Assembly (NCBI GenBank): GCA_009917555.1
Contig: QZDX01000005.1
Span: forward strand, 62,001-126,000
Length of the DNA: 64,000 nt
Source of the DNA: a bacterium 1XD21-13
Lineage (GTDB): Bacteria > Bacillota > Clostridia > Lachnospirales > Lachnospiraceae
Direction: 5' to 3'
The notes beneath the pieces are model-generated. The model was not told where the DNA came from. It ran no database searches and saw only the letters and a list, made by a program, of their open reading frames with translations. Shown here piece by piece: positions 14,723-23,646 of the stretch. Numbering within the stretch: position 1 is the stretch's first letter; each line of letters starts with the position of its first letter. The position numbers were made by a program, and so were the translations under genes.

Positions 14723-15250
14723 GTGTCGGAACAAGAACAAAAAGGAAAAATGGGAAAAGGGGGGAAGATAGCTTTTGCAGTATGCCTGGTGGTAATCGTC
14801 GCACTGTTAGGAGTGGTAATATTCTTACTGTTCCGGGGAAAGGACGAGGAGGAACCCAAGAGGCGTAATGTGGTAGTGAATGAGGACAATGTAGATGAGG
14901 TTCTTGAGAGCCTTGCGGAGGAAGGTTATGTTCCGCCCGGATACTACGAGGTCACAATGAACTCCACATGGAACTTTGAGAGCGCTGACGCACCTTCTAC
15001 AAACGCGTATGTGGAAAACGCGCAGACAAACACAAATCCCGTTTATTTCGATGTGGTACGGGAAGACACAGGAGAGACAGTCTACGAATCGCCGATCATA
15101 CCAGTAGGAAGTCATCTGGATGAAATTACTCTGGATACAGCTCTGGATGCAGGAACTTATGACTGCATACTGACCTATCATCTTCTGGATGAGGAGGAGC
15201 AGGACGTCAGCACGCTGCAGTTGACGGTGAAGATCGTGATTGGACAGTAA
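14723..15250 (+). CDS. Membrane-anchored extracellular protein, companion of secreted family
   Basis: A 175-residue protein starting at GTG 14723 after AGGAGGGC. A short basic cytoplasmic tail is followed by one membrane helix (IAFAVCLVVIVALLGVVIFLL, about residues 15-35) and an external domain of about 130 residues. The domain is predicted to be beta-rich, with repeated threonines and YYEVTMNSTWNFESAD and GTYDCILTYHLL. No cysteine-rich or enzymatic motif is seen. It shares an operon, 53 bases apart, with the secreted protein at 15304. It may anchor or assemble that protein at the membrane (inference). I do not recognise the family. Confidence 0.7.
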   Translation: MSEQEQKGKMGKGGKIAFAVCLVVIVALLGVVIFLLFRGKDEEEPKRRNVVVNEDNVDEVLESLAEEGYVPPGYYEVTMNSTWNFESADAPSTNAYVENAQTNTNPVYFDVVREDTGETVYESPIIPVGSHLDEITLDTALDAGTYDCILTYHLLDEEEQDVSTLQLTVKIVIGQ

Positions 15251-15303
15251 GTATTCTGAAAGTGTAAAAAATCCAAGGAAGAAAAAATCAAGGAGGATGA
15301 AAC

Positions 15304-16365
15304 ATGAGTAACAAGTTTAGGAAAGTTTTAGCTGCTATCTTGGCTGGTACAATGGTACTGGGAAGCGGAGTAGTAGCAAATGCTGCTGAGGGAAGCGGAG
15401 AAGGTTCCGGATCATTGGACGTTGTGGAGGCTTCCGATGTGTTTAATGTAATTCTGCCGACAGATTCAGGAGACCAGTTTGATTATATTCTGGACCCCAC
15501 AGGAATCATTGCAGAAACAGACGCTGCGAAGTATGCATCTGCGTCATTTGTTGATGGCCAGACGATGTATTTCCGCAATAAGCCGGCATCTGGAAGCGAT
15601 ATTGCTACTTACAGCAATGTGAGTGATCCGATCAAGGCTTACAACAAGAGTACTATGGATGTAGAGATTAAGGTTCAGGCAAAGCTGGCAACACCGAGTG
15701 GAATTGATATCGTTACAACTGCACCAACTGGCGGTGGACCTGCTAATACCGCGACTCCTTCCATCTATCTTGCACTGAAGGATGCTTCCGGCGAAACAGC
15801 TATTACAACAACAGGAATTGTAGCTACCTCTTCGATTACAGATGCATCCGCACTTTATGAAGTAGTATATGCTACTGACAGCAAAACTTACAAGAAGCAG
15901 CTGAACGCAACTGGATCCAATGCTACAACAGAGGATGAGCTTGATGCAGTATTCCAGTCTTATGAATTTAATTTGACCGGTTCCTGTAATGATGACGGAA
16001 AATGGGTAGGCTTGACAGAAGAGCCTCCTACAGTAAGCCTGGTATGGACCATTGAGAAGCCGGATAACGCAGCTACAAGCAGCCCGATTACATTTACAAA
16101 TACAGGAGATATTACACTGACCGGCCTGACAGCAGCAAAGAATTTTGATCATAAGATGACATTGTCCTGGGGCGGTACAACATCTGACAACCTTGACAGC
16201 GACCCCAATATGGCTTGGGATATAACACAGTGGAGCGCAGAGAATGGCGGTACGCTGAAGTTTAAATTGAGCAGCGGATGGGTAAGCGGTTTGAGTGGAG
16301 AATTAGTAACAGTTACTGTTTATCTGACCGACGGTTCTACCCTTACAGCTACCACACAGTTTTAA
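15304..16365 (+). CDS. Secreted surface protein, paralog 2
   Basis: A 353-residue protein with a signal peptide cut near VANAAEGSG. The mature part begins with a glycine/serine stretch, then DVFNVILPTDSGDQFDYILD, the family signature. It contains MYFRNKPASGSD, a variable Ala/Thr-rich middle and a C-terminal domain ending TVYLTDGSTLTATTQF. It is clearly homologous to 25889 over the full length and to 11754 over the first domain. The sequence is beta-strand-like and rich in Ser/Thr, suitable for O-glycosylation. AAGGAGG precedes the start. It may form an extracellular layer or fibre, but this is not shown by any known motif. Confidence 0.78.
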   Translation: MSNKFRKVLAAILAGTMVLGSGVVANAAEGSGEGSGSLDVVEASDVFNVILPTDSGDQFDYILDPTGIIAETDAAKYASASFVDGQTMYFRNKPASGSDIATYSNVSDPIKAYNKSTMDVEIKVQAKLATPSGIDIVTTAPTGGGPANTATPSIYLALKDASGETAITTTGIVATSSITDASALYEVVYATDSKTYKKQLNATGSNATTEDELDAVFQSYEFNLTGSCNDDGKWVGLTEEPPTVSLVWTIEKPDNAATSSPITFTNTGDITLTGLTAAKNFDHKMTLSWGGTTSDNLDSDPNMAWDITQWSAENGGTLKFKLSSGWVSGLSGELVTVTVYLTDGSTLTATTQF

Positions 16366-16402
16366 GTAATACGAAGCGTAGTTGAAAAGTATTGCGAACA
16401 AG

Positions 16403-16440
16403 GACGAGGGGGAGAGGCTTTTCTTCCCCTCGTCTTAGTA
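16403..16440 (+). terminator. Hairpin after surface protein 2
   Basis: Stem GACGAGGGG (16403-16411) / CCCCTCGTC (16426-16434) with inner pairing. The following sequence is only weakly T-rich, so it may act as a partial terminator or mRNA-stabilising end. Confidence 0.55.
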
Positions 16441-16488
16441 TGAAGAGATTTCCATAATAAGGAAAAAAGAATTTAAGGGAGTGCTGGC

Positions 16489-17466
16489 ATGTATATCAAT
16501 GAAGAGATAAATTGGCTCAAATATTGTAAAGAGAAAAGGATATTTATTTTTGGAGCAGGAAAAATTGGGAAAAAGGTTTTTTATCAGCTTCAGGACGAGT
16601 GTGATATAAAAGCGGCGGGTGTAATAGACAACAACAAAGATGTAATAGAGGCGTGTGCAGCCGGAAGATCCTGGATTACAAATGCCTATACTTTAGAGGA
16701 TTACAAAAAAATCCGAAAGCCGGAAGATCTGATAATTATATGTGCAGCAATCTCTGAGATCGAGGAGCAGCTTCTGAAGGAAGGAATTTATCCTTTTATT
16801 AATTTCAGACAATTAGACTTTCCTGGTGTGGCTGGAGAGGGACGTTATAACGAGGATTATTTTTCCATGCAGGTTCACTGTGCGGAAATCGATTCTGTCC
16901 TGGATCGGGAATTTTTTCAACATTATATAAAGCCGACGGATCGGGTGGCTGAATTTGGTATGGGTGGCGGGCTGCTTTTAGACAAATTGGACTGCAGAGA
17001 AAAGATCGGTATTGAAGTCAATGAGGTAGCAAGGAAATATGCAGAAGGATTGGGAATCAAAAGTGTAGCCAGCCTGGAAGAGCTGGAAGACGGAAGCCAG
17101 GATGTGATTATATCCACACATGCACTGGAGCATTGCCTTGAACCGTATAAAATCGTATGTGGGTTAAGAGAAAAGCTGGCAGAAGGAGGAAAGGCGATTT
17201 TCGTAGTGCCCTATGATTCCATACGTGATGAGTATCTAAAGGGAGAAAACTGTTACCATTTGTATACCTGGAATCAGCGAAATCTGGGGAACTTATTTAA
17301 AGTAGCAGGCTACTTTATCAAACAGGTGGGGCTTCGTGAGGTTGCCTGGCCAAAAGGATGGAAAGAGATGTTTTCAGAAGAAATGAAGGACTGGTTTGAG
17401 GCAATTTCCGTATTGGAATCTGAACGTATTGGATATTACAGCGTGTTTGTAGTAGCAGAAAAATGA
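16489..17466 (+). CDS. SAM methyltransferase with N-terminal Rossmann-like module
   Basis: A 325-residue protein. Residues 17-100 form the module shared across this cluster (IFIFGAGKIGKKVFYQL then GVIDNN). Residues 140-300 are a class I methyltransferase: EFGMGGGLLL for SAM binding, an acidic strand end EVN, and STHALEHCLEP. It likely methylates a sugar of the surface glycan. The local sequence is visibly more A/T-rich than the flagellar operon, as in the next two genes, consistent with an exchanged glycan island. Confidence 0.75.
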   Translation: MYINEEINWLKYCKEKRIFIFGAGKIGKKVFYQLQDECDIKAAGVIDNNKDVIEACAAGRSWITNAYTLEDYKKIRKPEDLIIICAAISEIEEQLLKEGIYPFINFRQLDFPGVAGEGRYNEDYFSMQVHCAEIDSVLDREFFQHYIKPTDRVAEFGMGGGLLLDKLDCREKIGIEVNEVARKYAEGLGIKSVASLEELEDGSQDVIISTHALEHCLEPYKIVCGLREKLAEGGKAIFVVPYDSIRDEYLKGENCYHLYTWNQRNLGNLFKVAGYFIKQVGLREVAWPKGWKEMFSEEMKDWFEAISVLESERIGYYSVFVVAEK

Positions 17467-17500
17467 AAAAATCAGAAAAACATGGATGAAATTGTGAAAA

Positions 17501-18646
17501 ATGAAAGAGAAAAATAGAAAAGTATGCCTCCCTGCAGAAGCAGGAGCCCTCGTTGGCGACGATATTTACTTTTTTTCATCAGAATATAATTTGTTATACA
17601 AGGTGCATATACCGGATTTGTCCATATCCATTGTAAGCCGTATTCCTTACGACAGGGTAATTGCTTCTAAGTGGTTTCGCAAGATACGGTATTGGAATGG
17701 GAAATTAATACTAATTCCGTCCTGTGCAGAAAAAATTTGGATCTATGAGCTGAGTACCGGAGAATGGACAAACATTGCTATAGACCATCCACAAATCCTT
17801 TTGAAATTTTTTGGATGCATTATTTATCAGGACACGGCCTACCTGTTTGGAGCAGCATATCCGGGGATATTAAAGGTTAATCTTTATGATTCTTCTATTT
17901 CGTACCTGGAAATTAAATGTCCGCCGGAACAAAAAAAAGAAGATATCGGCTTGTTCTGCACAGATGCTATAAGAGCAGATAATATTGTTTTTTCTCCTGC
18001 AAGTATTTCAAATCATGTAATGTGGTTTGACTTAGATACAGATGAATATGGGTGGCAGCAAATTGGAAGCGCGGAAAACGAATATTGCGGAATCGACAGG
18101 GATGAAGACGGATTTTGGATCCCATCCTGGGAGCATGGGAAAATCGTGAATTGGGACGGGGAGTCAAAATGGGAGGAATTCGAACTGCCAGAGGAAATTG
18201 CAAGTCGCAGATATCAGTTTACAGGGGCAGTATGTGACGGGGACAAAATAAGATTTTTGTCGATACAGGATGGAAAAAGTTTGGAAATATGGAAGGATAC
18301 TTCCGGCAAAAGACAGCTTGTGCTGACAGAAGAAACAAAGAAATACGTTCATGCAGAGCATTACGAAGATGGAACCATTGTTCTAATGCGAAATGATGGC
18401 GCTATAGACGTCAAATGGAAAGGAACATGGCAAAAGGGCAGATGCGCGATAGATTATAAAGATTTTGTCACGTTTTTTGGCGATGAATCCTTGTGGGAGC
18501 TTTTGGCAGAAAAGGAAGTTGTAAACGAAACAGAAATATTTGCGATGAACGATTATTTAAAAATGGTTACAGAAAAGCAGAATAACAATACTGATTTTTT
18601 GAATGAACGTGGTGTGGGAATGAGTATCTGGAAAACGCTCGAATAA
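17501..18646 (+). CDS. Predicted beta-propeller protein, unknown function
   Basis: A 381-residue protein without signal peptide or membrane segment. Repeating units of 45-50 residues have a kelch-like rhythm: GDDIYFFSSEYNLLYKVHI, NGKLILIPSCAEKIWIYEL, QDTAYLFGAAYPGILKVNL, DGFWIPSWEHGKIVNWDG. This suggests a cytoplasmic propeller. It is one of two cluster members without the Rossmann-like module. A role as a scaffold or sugar-modifying lyase would be guesswork. Its start ATG 17501 has a weak ribosome binding site, and the gene is A/T-rich. Confidence 0.6.
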   Translation: MKEKNRKVCLPAEAGALVGDDIYFFSSEYNLLYKVHIPDLSISIVSRIPYDRVIASKWFRKIRYWNGKLILIPSCAEKIWIYELSTGEWTNIAIDHPQILLKFFGCIIYQDTAYLFGAAYPGILKVNLYDSSISYLEIKCPPEQKKEDIGLFCTDAIRADNIVFSPASISNHVMWFDLDTDEYGWQQIGSAENEYCGIDRDEDGFWIPSWEHGKIVNWDGESKWEEFELPEEIASRRYQFTGAVCDGDKIRFLSIQDGKSLEIWKDTSGKRQLVLTEETKKYVHAEHYEDGTIVLMRNDGAIDVKWKGTWQKGRCAIDYKDFVTFFGDESLWELLAEKEVVNETEIFAMNDYLKMVTEKQNNNTDFLNERGVGMSIWKTLE

Positions 18647-18681
18647 AATTCAATGCGGCTTTGTGGAGATGGAGAGGAAAG

Positions 18682-19590
18682 ATGGCGCCTTATAGAGAGA
18701 TAAGAAATGCAATTGAGGAAGCGCTTCGTAGGGGTGAAGATAAATTTATTATTTATCCATATGGGGAGATGGGAATATTTACAAAGCAAATATTAAATAG
18801 TTGTTTTGGGGTAAAGGAGAGCCATATCCTTGATAACAGATTATCTGAGTTTCATTCTGGAATAAAGAATTTAGAATACTGTAAATGTTTGGATACAGCA
18901 GAATATAAGGTTTTGTTTACATGTGCAAATTGGGAAATATACGATGAGGTGTACGGGAAATTACTGGAATATTTTCCAGCCGATGGCGTAATCAAAATCT
19001 TTAAAAAGAAAGAAGAAGTGCAATACACAAAATGCGGGAAATATAGCTATGGCCCACTGTGCAACCACAATTTAGTAGAATCTGTCGGTGCATTTTGTTC
19101 ATTTGCGGCGGGAGTAAACGTAGTGGTGAATCATGCGATGGACTATATTACGACACATCCGTTTATCTATCATTCTTCATCAATCAGCACGATCTTTGAA
19201 AAAGATTATGAGGGTTATAAAAACGAACCCTGGTATTTTGAGGGAGTAGCGCCCCAAAAAGGAGTCAAAGTACGCAATTTAAAGAAATGTAAAATAGGAA
19301 ATGACGTATGGCTGGGGAAGGACGTTCTCATTACAAACGGGGCTGATATTGGGAACGGAGCCATAGCTGGCGCCGGAGCTGTAATTACAAAGGATGTTCC
19401 TGACTATGCAGTTGTTGCGGGTGTACCGGCGCGCATTATCAGATATAGATACGAAAAGGAAGAAATAGAAGCGTTAAACCGCATTGCATGGTGGAATTGG
19501 CCGGATGAGAAAATAAGAGAAAATTATAAAGATTTTTATTTGAATATACAAGAATTTATCAGAAAACATGACTGCAGCACAAGACTTTGA
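18682..19590 (+). CDS. Left-handed beta-helix acyltransferase with Rossmann-like module
   Basis: From ATG 18682 (after GGAGAGGA) this gives 302 residues. Residues 20-110 are the shared module (FIIYPYGEMGIFTKQI then ILDNRL). The C-terminal half is a hexapeptide-repeat acyltransferase: GPLCNHNLV, AMDYITTHPF with a histidine in the position used by CatB-type enzymes, and DVWLGKDVLITNGADIGNGA ending in the usual AVVAGVPARII. It probably acetylates an amino-sugar. This module-plus-hexapeptide order is the one seen in PglD-type sugar N-acetyltransferases. Confidence 0.8.
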   Translation: MAPYREIRNAIEEALRRGEDKFIIYPYGEMGIFTKQILNSCFGVKESHILDNRLSEFHSGIKNLEYCKCLDTAEYKVLFTCANWEIYDEVYGKLLEYFPADGVIKIFKKKEEVQYTKCGKYSYGPLCNHNLVESVGAFCSFAAGVNVVVNHAMDYITTHPFIYHSSSISTIFEKDYEGYKNEPWYFEGVAPQKGVKVRNLKKCKIGNDVWLGKDVLITNGADIGNGAIAGAGAVITKDVPDYAVVAGVPARIIRYRYEKEEIEALNRIAWWNWPDEKIRENYKDFYLNIQEFIRKHDCSTRL

Positions 19591-19618
19591 AAACTGCAGA
19601 AATACTGGAGGAAAGGCT

Positions 19619-21046
19619 ATGAGAATTGTCATTTTTGGCGTGGGAGGATGTTATCAGGACAGAAAGCATAAGATTCCCTCCCAGTATGAGATAGTAGCTT
19701 TCCTTGACAACAACCCGGCATTGCAGGGACAAAGCATGGATGGCCATCGTATTCTTTTGCCTAGTGAAGTTTTACAGCTTACTTATGATAAAATTATACT
19801 AATGAGCACCAGCGAGGAAGCAATGAAAAGCCAGTTAATGGAACTGGGAGTAAATAAGAAAAATATCTGGTATTGGGAGCGATTTGCCAGTGAAATCTGC
19901 CGCGGAAGACTACAGATCCATTGTGGAAACAGCAATGTGAACGCCTGCAAAAAAAGAATTCTGATCGTCTCCCCGCATCTGAATTATACCGGGGGGCCGA
20001 TTGCGGCCGTATATGCGGCGCAGGCGCTGCAGGACAGGGGCTATGCCATTTATCTGACGGCACCTTCCGGAGACAGCATATTTATAGAAGAAATAACGAA
20101 AAATGGAATCAACGTAATCATATGCCCGGCGCTGCCTTATATACACAGGGAAGAGCTGATGTGGATACAACAGTTTGACGCTGTGCTGGTAAATGTATTT
20201 CCGATGCTTCCCTGCGCCTGTGAGCTTGTTAGGATAAAGCCGGTTCTCTGGTGGATACATGAATCAGAGACTCAGCTGTATCGCAATACAGTAAACCGTT
20301 ATGAGGAATATGCAAAAAGAAACGACCTGGAAAAAGTTAATATTTATGGCGTGAGCAGGGTTGCACAAAGAAAATACAATTCTTATTTTCCGGGCGGAAT
20401 AAAGGAAATATTGCCCTATGGAATACCGGATCAGAAAGGAAACAATTGTACCCGTGATATGACCAGTCCTCTGGTTTTTGCCATGATAGGGACCGTACAT
20501 CCGGGAAAAGCGCAGGATATCTTTGTGAAGGCGATTGAGCATCTGAAGGCGGAAGAAAAGGAAAATGTACGATTTTTGATTATCGGCCCGATTGGAACGG
20601 ATACATATGGAAATGAGATCCGGGAACGCGCTTCGAGAGAACTGGCAGTTCAAATCACAGGTCAATTGACGAGAAGTGAGATTCGCAGGGCATATGAAGA
20701 AATTGACGTCATAGTCTGCCCTTCTTTGGAGGATTCATTACCTATCGTTGTGACAGAGGGCATGATGTATGAAAAGGTATGCATTGTCTCTGATGCAATA
20801 GGGACAACCGAGTACATAGAGGATGGTGAAAATGTTCTTATCTGTAAAACCGGGGATTCAGAGCATTTGTGCCGGAAAATGAGATGGGTGATTGGGAACA
20901 GGGAAAAGCTTGAGATGATGGGGAAAAAGGCAAGAAACGTATATGAAACGTATTTTACAATGGATGGCTTCGGACAGAGGCTGGAAGATGCGTTACGGCA
21001 AACGATGGATTCTTTCAATGGAAAACAATCTGGAGATCAGCAATGA
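19619..21046 (+). CDS. Glycosyltransferase family 4 with N-terminal Rossmann-like module
   Basis: Using ATG 19619 (after GGAGGAAA) gives 475 residues. The N-terminal module (MRIVIFGVGG then AFLDNNP) spans about 90 residues. A GT-B glycosyltransferase follows: ILIVSPHLNYTGGPIAAVYA at the acceptor domain, MIGTVHPGKAQDIFVKAIE, and the donor-binding EDSLPIVVTEGMMYEK with the conserved glutamate. It ends overlapping the next start (ATGA), indicating translational coupling. Confidence 0.82.
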   Translation: MRIVIFGVGGCYQDRKHKIPSQYEIVAFLDNNPALQGQSMDGHRILLPSEVLQLTYDKIILMSTSEEAMKSQLMELGVNKKNIWYWERFASEICRGRLQIHCGNSNVNACKKRILIVSPHLNYTGGPIAAVYAAQALQDRGYAIYLTAPSGDSIFIEEITKNGINVIICPALPYIHREELMWIQQFDAVLVNVFPMLPCACELVRIKPVLWWIHESETQLYRNTVNRYEEYAKRNDLEKVNIYGVSRVAQRKYNSYFPGGIKEILPYGIPDQKGNNCTRDMTSPLVFAMIGTVHPGKAQDIFVKAIEHLKAEEKENVRFLIIGPIGTDTYGNEIRERASRELAVQITGQLTRSEIRRAYEEIDVIVCPSLEDSLPIVVTEGMMYEKVCIVSDAIGTTEYIEDGENVLICKTGDSEHLCRKMRWVIGNREKLEMMGKKARNVYETYFTMDGFGQRLEDALRQTMDSFNGKQSGDQQ

Positions 21047-22179
21047 AAAGTATAAGTATAATCGTGCCAATCTATTACGGAGAAAAATATATTCCCAAAA
21101 TAATTCAGCAAATAGAAGACTGCAAAAGCCGTTTAAATGAAGAGGATTATTTAGAGCTTTTATTTGTAAATGACGCCCCGGATGCTCCGCTTTCCCAGGA
21201 CCTCAAAAGCGATGCCGTTCATTTGACAGTCATCAATACAGATAAAAATATCGGGATTCATGGCGCCAGAGTAAAAGGGCTGAAAAAATGTCATGGAGAG
21301 TATGTTTTGTTTCTCGATCAGGATGACAGAATCTACCCGGAATACTTTTACAGTCAGCTTCTATCCATAGAAGAAAATGATGCAGTTATTTGTAAAGCAA
21401 TTCATGCGGGAGAGGAATATTACTCCGGGAATCAGGCGTTCCAAAACGTCATATCAAAGGAATTTGTTTTAAGCCATTGGAATCAGATAATTTCCCCCGG
21501 GCAGGTACTTATAAGGAAATGTGCGATTCCGGATGTGTGGATGGAAAACATCATGGAATACAACGGGGCAGACGACTGGCTTTTATGGCTTTGTATGCTG
21601 GCAGGGGGCTGCCGCTTTTCATTAAATGAAAACGTCTTATATGAGCATGTTTCCAATGGAGCAAATACCTCCGGCGATGTTGTCGGCATGGCGCAGTCAG
21701 AGCATGAGGTAATTCGGATTGTACGAAATAAGAAGCTGTTTCAGGAGGAAGATTTACAATTATTAATGGAAGGATTTTTCCTGAGGAATCTGGTCCGGGT
21801 AAGGGAAATGCGTGCATTAAAAAAGAAGCTGGACTTTTTTGACAAGTGGATGAGACTGCGGGAACAGAGCGTTACCTATTCAGAATATTTAAGCTCTCTG
21901 GGGATACAAAGCGTTGTAATTTATGGCTGTGGAATTGTGGGACAGCATCTGCTTTCGGAATTAAAGCCTTCCATATGCGTAAAAGGTTTTATTGACAGGA
22001 ATGGCAGGGATCTGGAGGCGGAAATACCAATCTATACATGGAAGGATAAGTGGCCGGAGACAGACGGTATTATTATCACGCTCATAGAAGGAGAAGAAAA
22101 CGTAGAAAAGGATATAAGGGAAAGAACGGATAAAAGAGTTCTGGTGTTCAAGAAATGGATTATGAAGACAGAACTGTGA
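21043..22179 (+). CDS. Glycosyltransferase family 2 with C-terminal Rossmann-like module
   Basis: A 378-residue protein. The GT-A domain has SIIVPIYYGEKYIPKII, NDAPDAP, IGIHGARVKGL and the metal-binding DQDDRIYPEYF (about 92-102). The last 85 residues are the module that sits at the N-terminus of the neighbouring proteins (VVIYGCGIVGQHLLSEL then GFIDRNG). The reversed order shows that the module is a mobile unit. The start overlaps the preceding stop by four bases. Confidence 0.82.
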   Translation: MKSISIIVPIYYGEKYIPKIIQQIEDCKSRLNEEDYLELLFVNDAPDAPLSQDLKSDAVHLTVINTDKNIGIHGARVKGLKKCHGEYVLFLDQDDRIYPEYFYSQLLSIEENDAVICKAIHAGEEYYSGNQAFQNVISKEFVLSHWNQIISPGQVLIRKCAIPDVWMENIMEYNGADDWLLWLCMLAGGCRFSLNENVLYEHVSNGANTSGDVVGMAQSEHEVIRIVRNKKLFQEEDLQLLMEGFFLRNLVRVREMRALKKKLDFFDKWMRLREQSVTYSEYLSSLGIQSVVIYGCGIVGQHLLSELKPSICVKGFIDRNGRDLEAEIPIYTWKDKWPETDGIIITLIEGEENVEKDIRERTDKRVLVFKKWIMKTEL

Positions 22180-22204
22180 TTTTCTGTCTTTGAGGAAAAA
22201 TGCC

Positions 22205-23614
22205 ATGAGAAAAAAAATCGTATTCTGGGGAACCGGAAAGCTGGGAAAAGAGGTGCTCTCCTTATGGAAGCAGCTTCATATTCAGCCGGACTATTTCTGT
22301 GACAATGCGAGGGATTTATGGGGAAGCAGGATAGAGGGGACAGCCGTACTGTCACCACAGGAGGTATATAACTGGAAAAGCCAGGTAACCGTGTTTATCA
22401 CATGCAGCAGATATGCAGAGGTAGAACGGCAGCTGGAAGAGAATGGAATCCCAAAGTGTGAGATCGTAAGGGCGGACGGTACGATGGCTTCGGAGATGTA
22501 TGAGCGTATCTCCGATATGCTGCTTTTGCATGTTGCGGCTGACAGGAGCGATGGAAAAGAAAGCTGCCAATGCCTGATCGATTTGTCCGGAGGTATGGTG
22601 CTGGGAGGAGTAGAAAGATGGAGCTATTCTCTTGCGGAGACACTTAACAGGGTGCGTATTAAATGTGCTTATCTCATACCCGGGAACTGCGGAAGAAAGA
22701 TAGCGGATACGGCAGCGCCGGCGATATTTGTGGAAAACAGGAAAGGGATTTCGATGATAGACACCATAGAGGAGATCCTTTACAGCGGGGCGGCTGCGGT
22801 GATATGCAATTTCCCTTTCGAGATTATGATAAGCGCCTGCATCATCAAGAGAAGCATAAATCCAAAGCTGAAAATCATAGCAGTCCTTCACAATGATGAA
22901 GAGGTATACTATCGGGCGCTGGCAGCATGGGAGCCTTATATCGATGTATGTTTGACCATAAGCAGCAAGATAAAAAACACACTTTTGGATAAAAAATTTC
23001 CTTCTTATAAAATAAGGGAGCTGTATTGGAAGATTCCATGTAATAAAAATATCCGCAGATCCTACAGCCCGGCAGGAGAACCCTTGAAAATCGGATATGC
23101 CGGACGGATTTCCGTAAAGCAGAAGCGGGCGGATCTGCTCCTGAAGGCCGGCGAAAGGCTGAGAGAAAAACAGGTGGATTTTCGCATGAACATTGCAGGC
23201 TCCGGGGAATATGAGGAAGAATTCATAAAACAGATAAGAGAAAAGGAGCTGGAGAATCACATAAGGCTTCATGGAGAAATCGCCCACGAGCAGATTGCGT
23301 GGTTTTGGGAGGAGCAGGATCTATGCATCAGCTGTTCCGAATGGGAAGGCCACAGCATCTCACATTCGGAAGCTATGGCTGCGGGAGCCGTGCTTGTTAT
23401 AACGGATACTTCCGGAGCCAGTGACGATGTGGAGGAAGGAATCAATGGATTTATTGTAGAAATCGGCGATGTGGAAGCTCTTGCAGAACGTATCATATAT
23501 TTGGACCAGCACAGAGAGCTGCTTAATAAGATGGGGAATCATTCGCGGGAGAAAATAATTGAAAGAAATGAATATATGGAAGCCGAAAACTATTGGAGGC
23601 GGTTATTGGAGTAA
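22205..23614 (+). CDS. Glycosyltransferase family 4 with N-terminal Rossmann-like module
   Basis: From ATG 22205, with TGAGGA upstream, this gives 469 residues. It has the module KIVFWGTGKLGKEVLSLW then YFCDNARD, followed by a GT-B enzyme: GGMVLGGVERWSYSLAE (acceptor domain), IGYAGRISVKQKRADLLLKA (hinge and donor domain start), and EWEGHSISHSEAMAAGAVLV carrying the donor-binding glutamate. It likely adds a sugar in the same glycan as the preceding two transferases. Confidence 0.82.
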   Translation: MRKKIVFWGTGKLGKEVLSLWKQLHIQPDYFCDNARDLWGSRIEGTAVLSPQEVYNWKSQVTVFITCSRYAEVERQLEENGIPKCEIVRADGTMASEMYERISDMLLLHVAADRSDGKESCQCLIDLSGGMVLGGVERWSYSLAETLNRVRIKCAYLIPGNCGRKIADTAAPAIFVENRKGISMIDTIEEILYSGAAAVICNFPFEIMISACIIKRSINPKLKIIAVLHNDEEVYYRALAAWEPYIDVCLTISSKIKNTLLDKKFPSYKIRELYWKIPCNKNIRRSYSPAGEPLKIGYAGRISVKQKRADLLLKAGERLREKQVDFRMNIAGSGEYEEEFIKQIREKELENHIRLHGEIAHEQIAWFWEEQDLCISCSEWEGHSISHSEAMAAGAVLVITDTSGASDDVEEGINGFIVEIGDVEALAERIIYLDQHRELLNKMGNHSREKIIERNEYMEAENYWRRLLE

Positions 23615-23646
23615 AAAGATTTGGAAGATATTAGGGAGAACGAACC

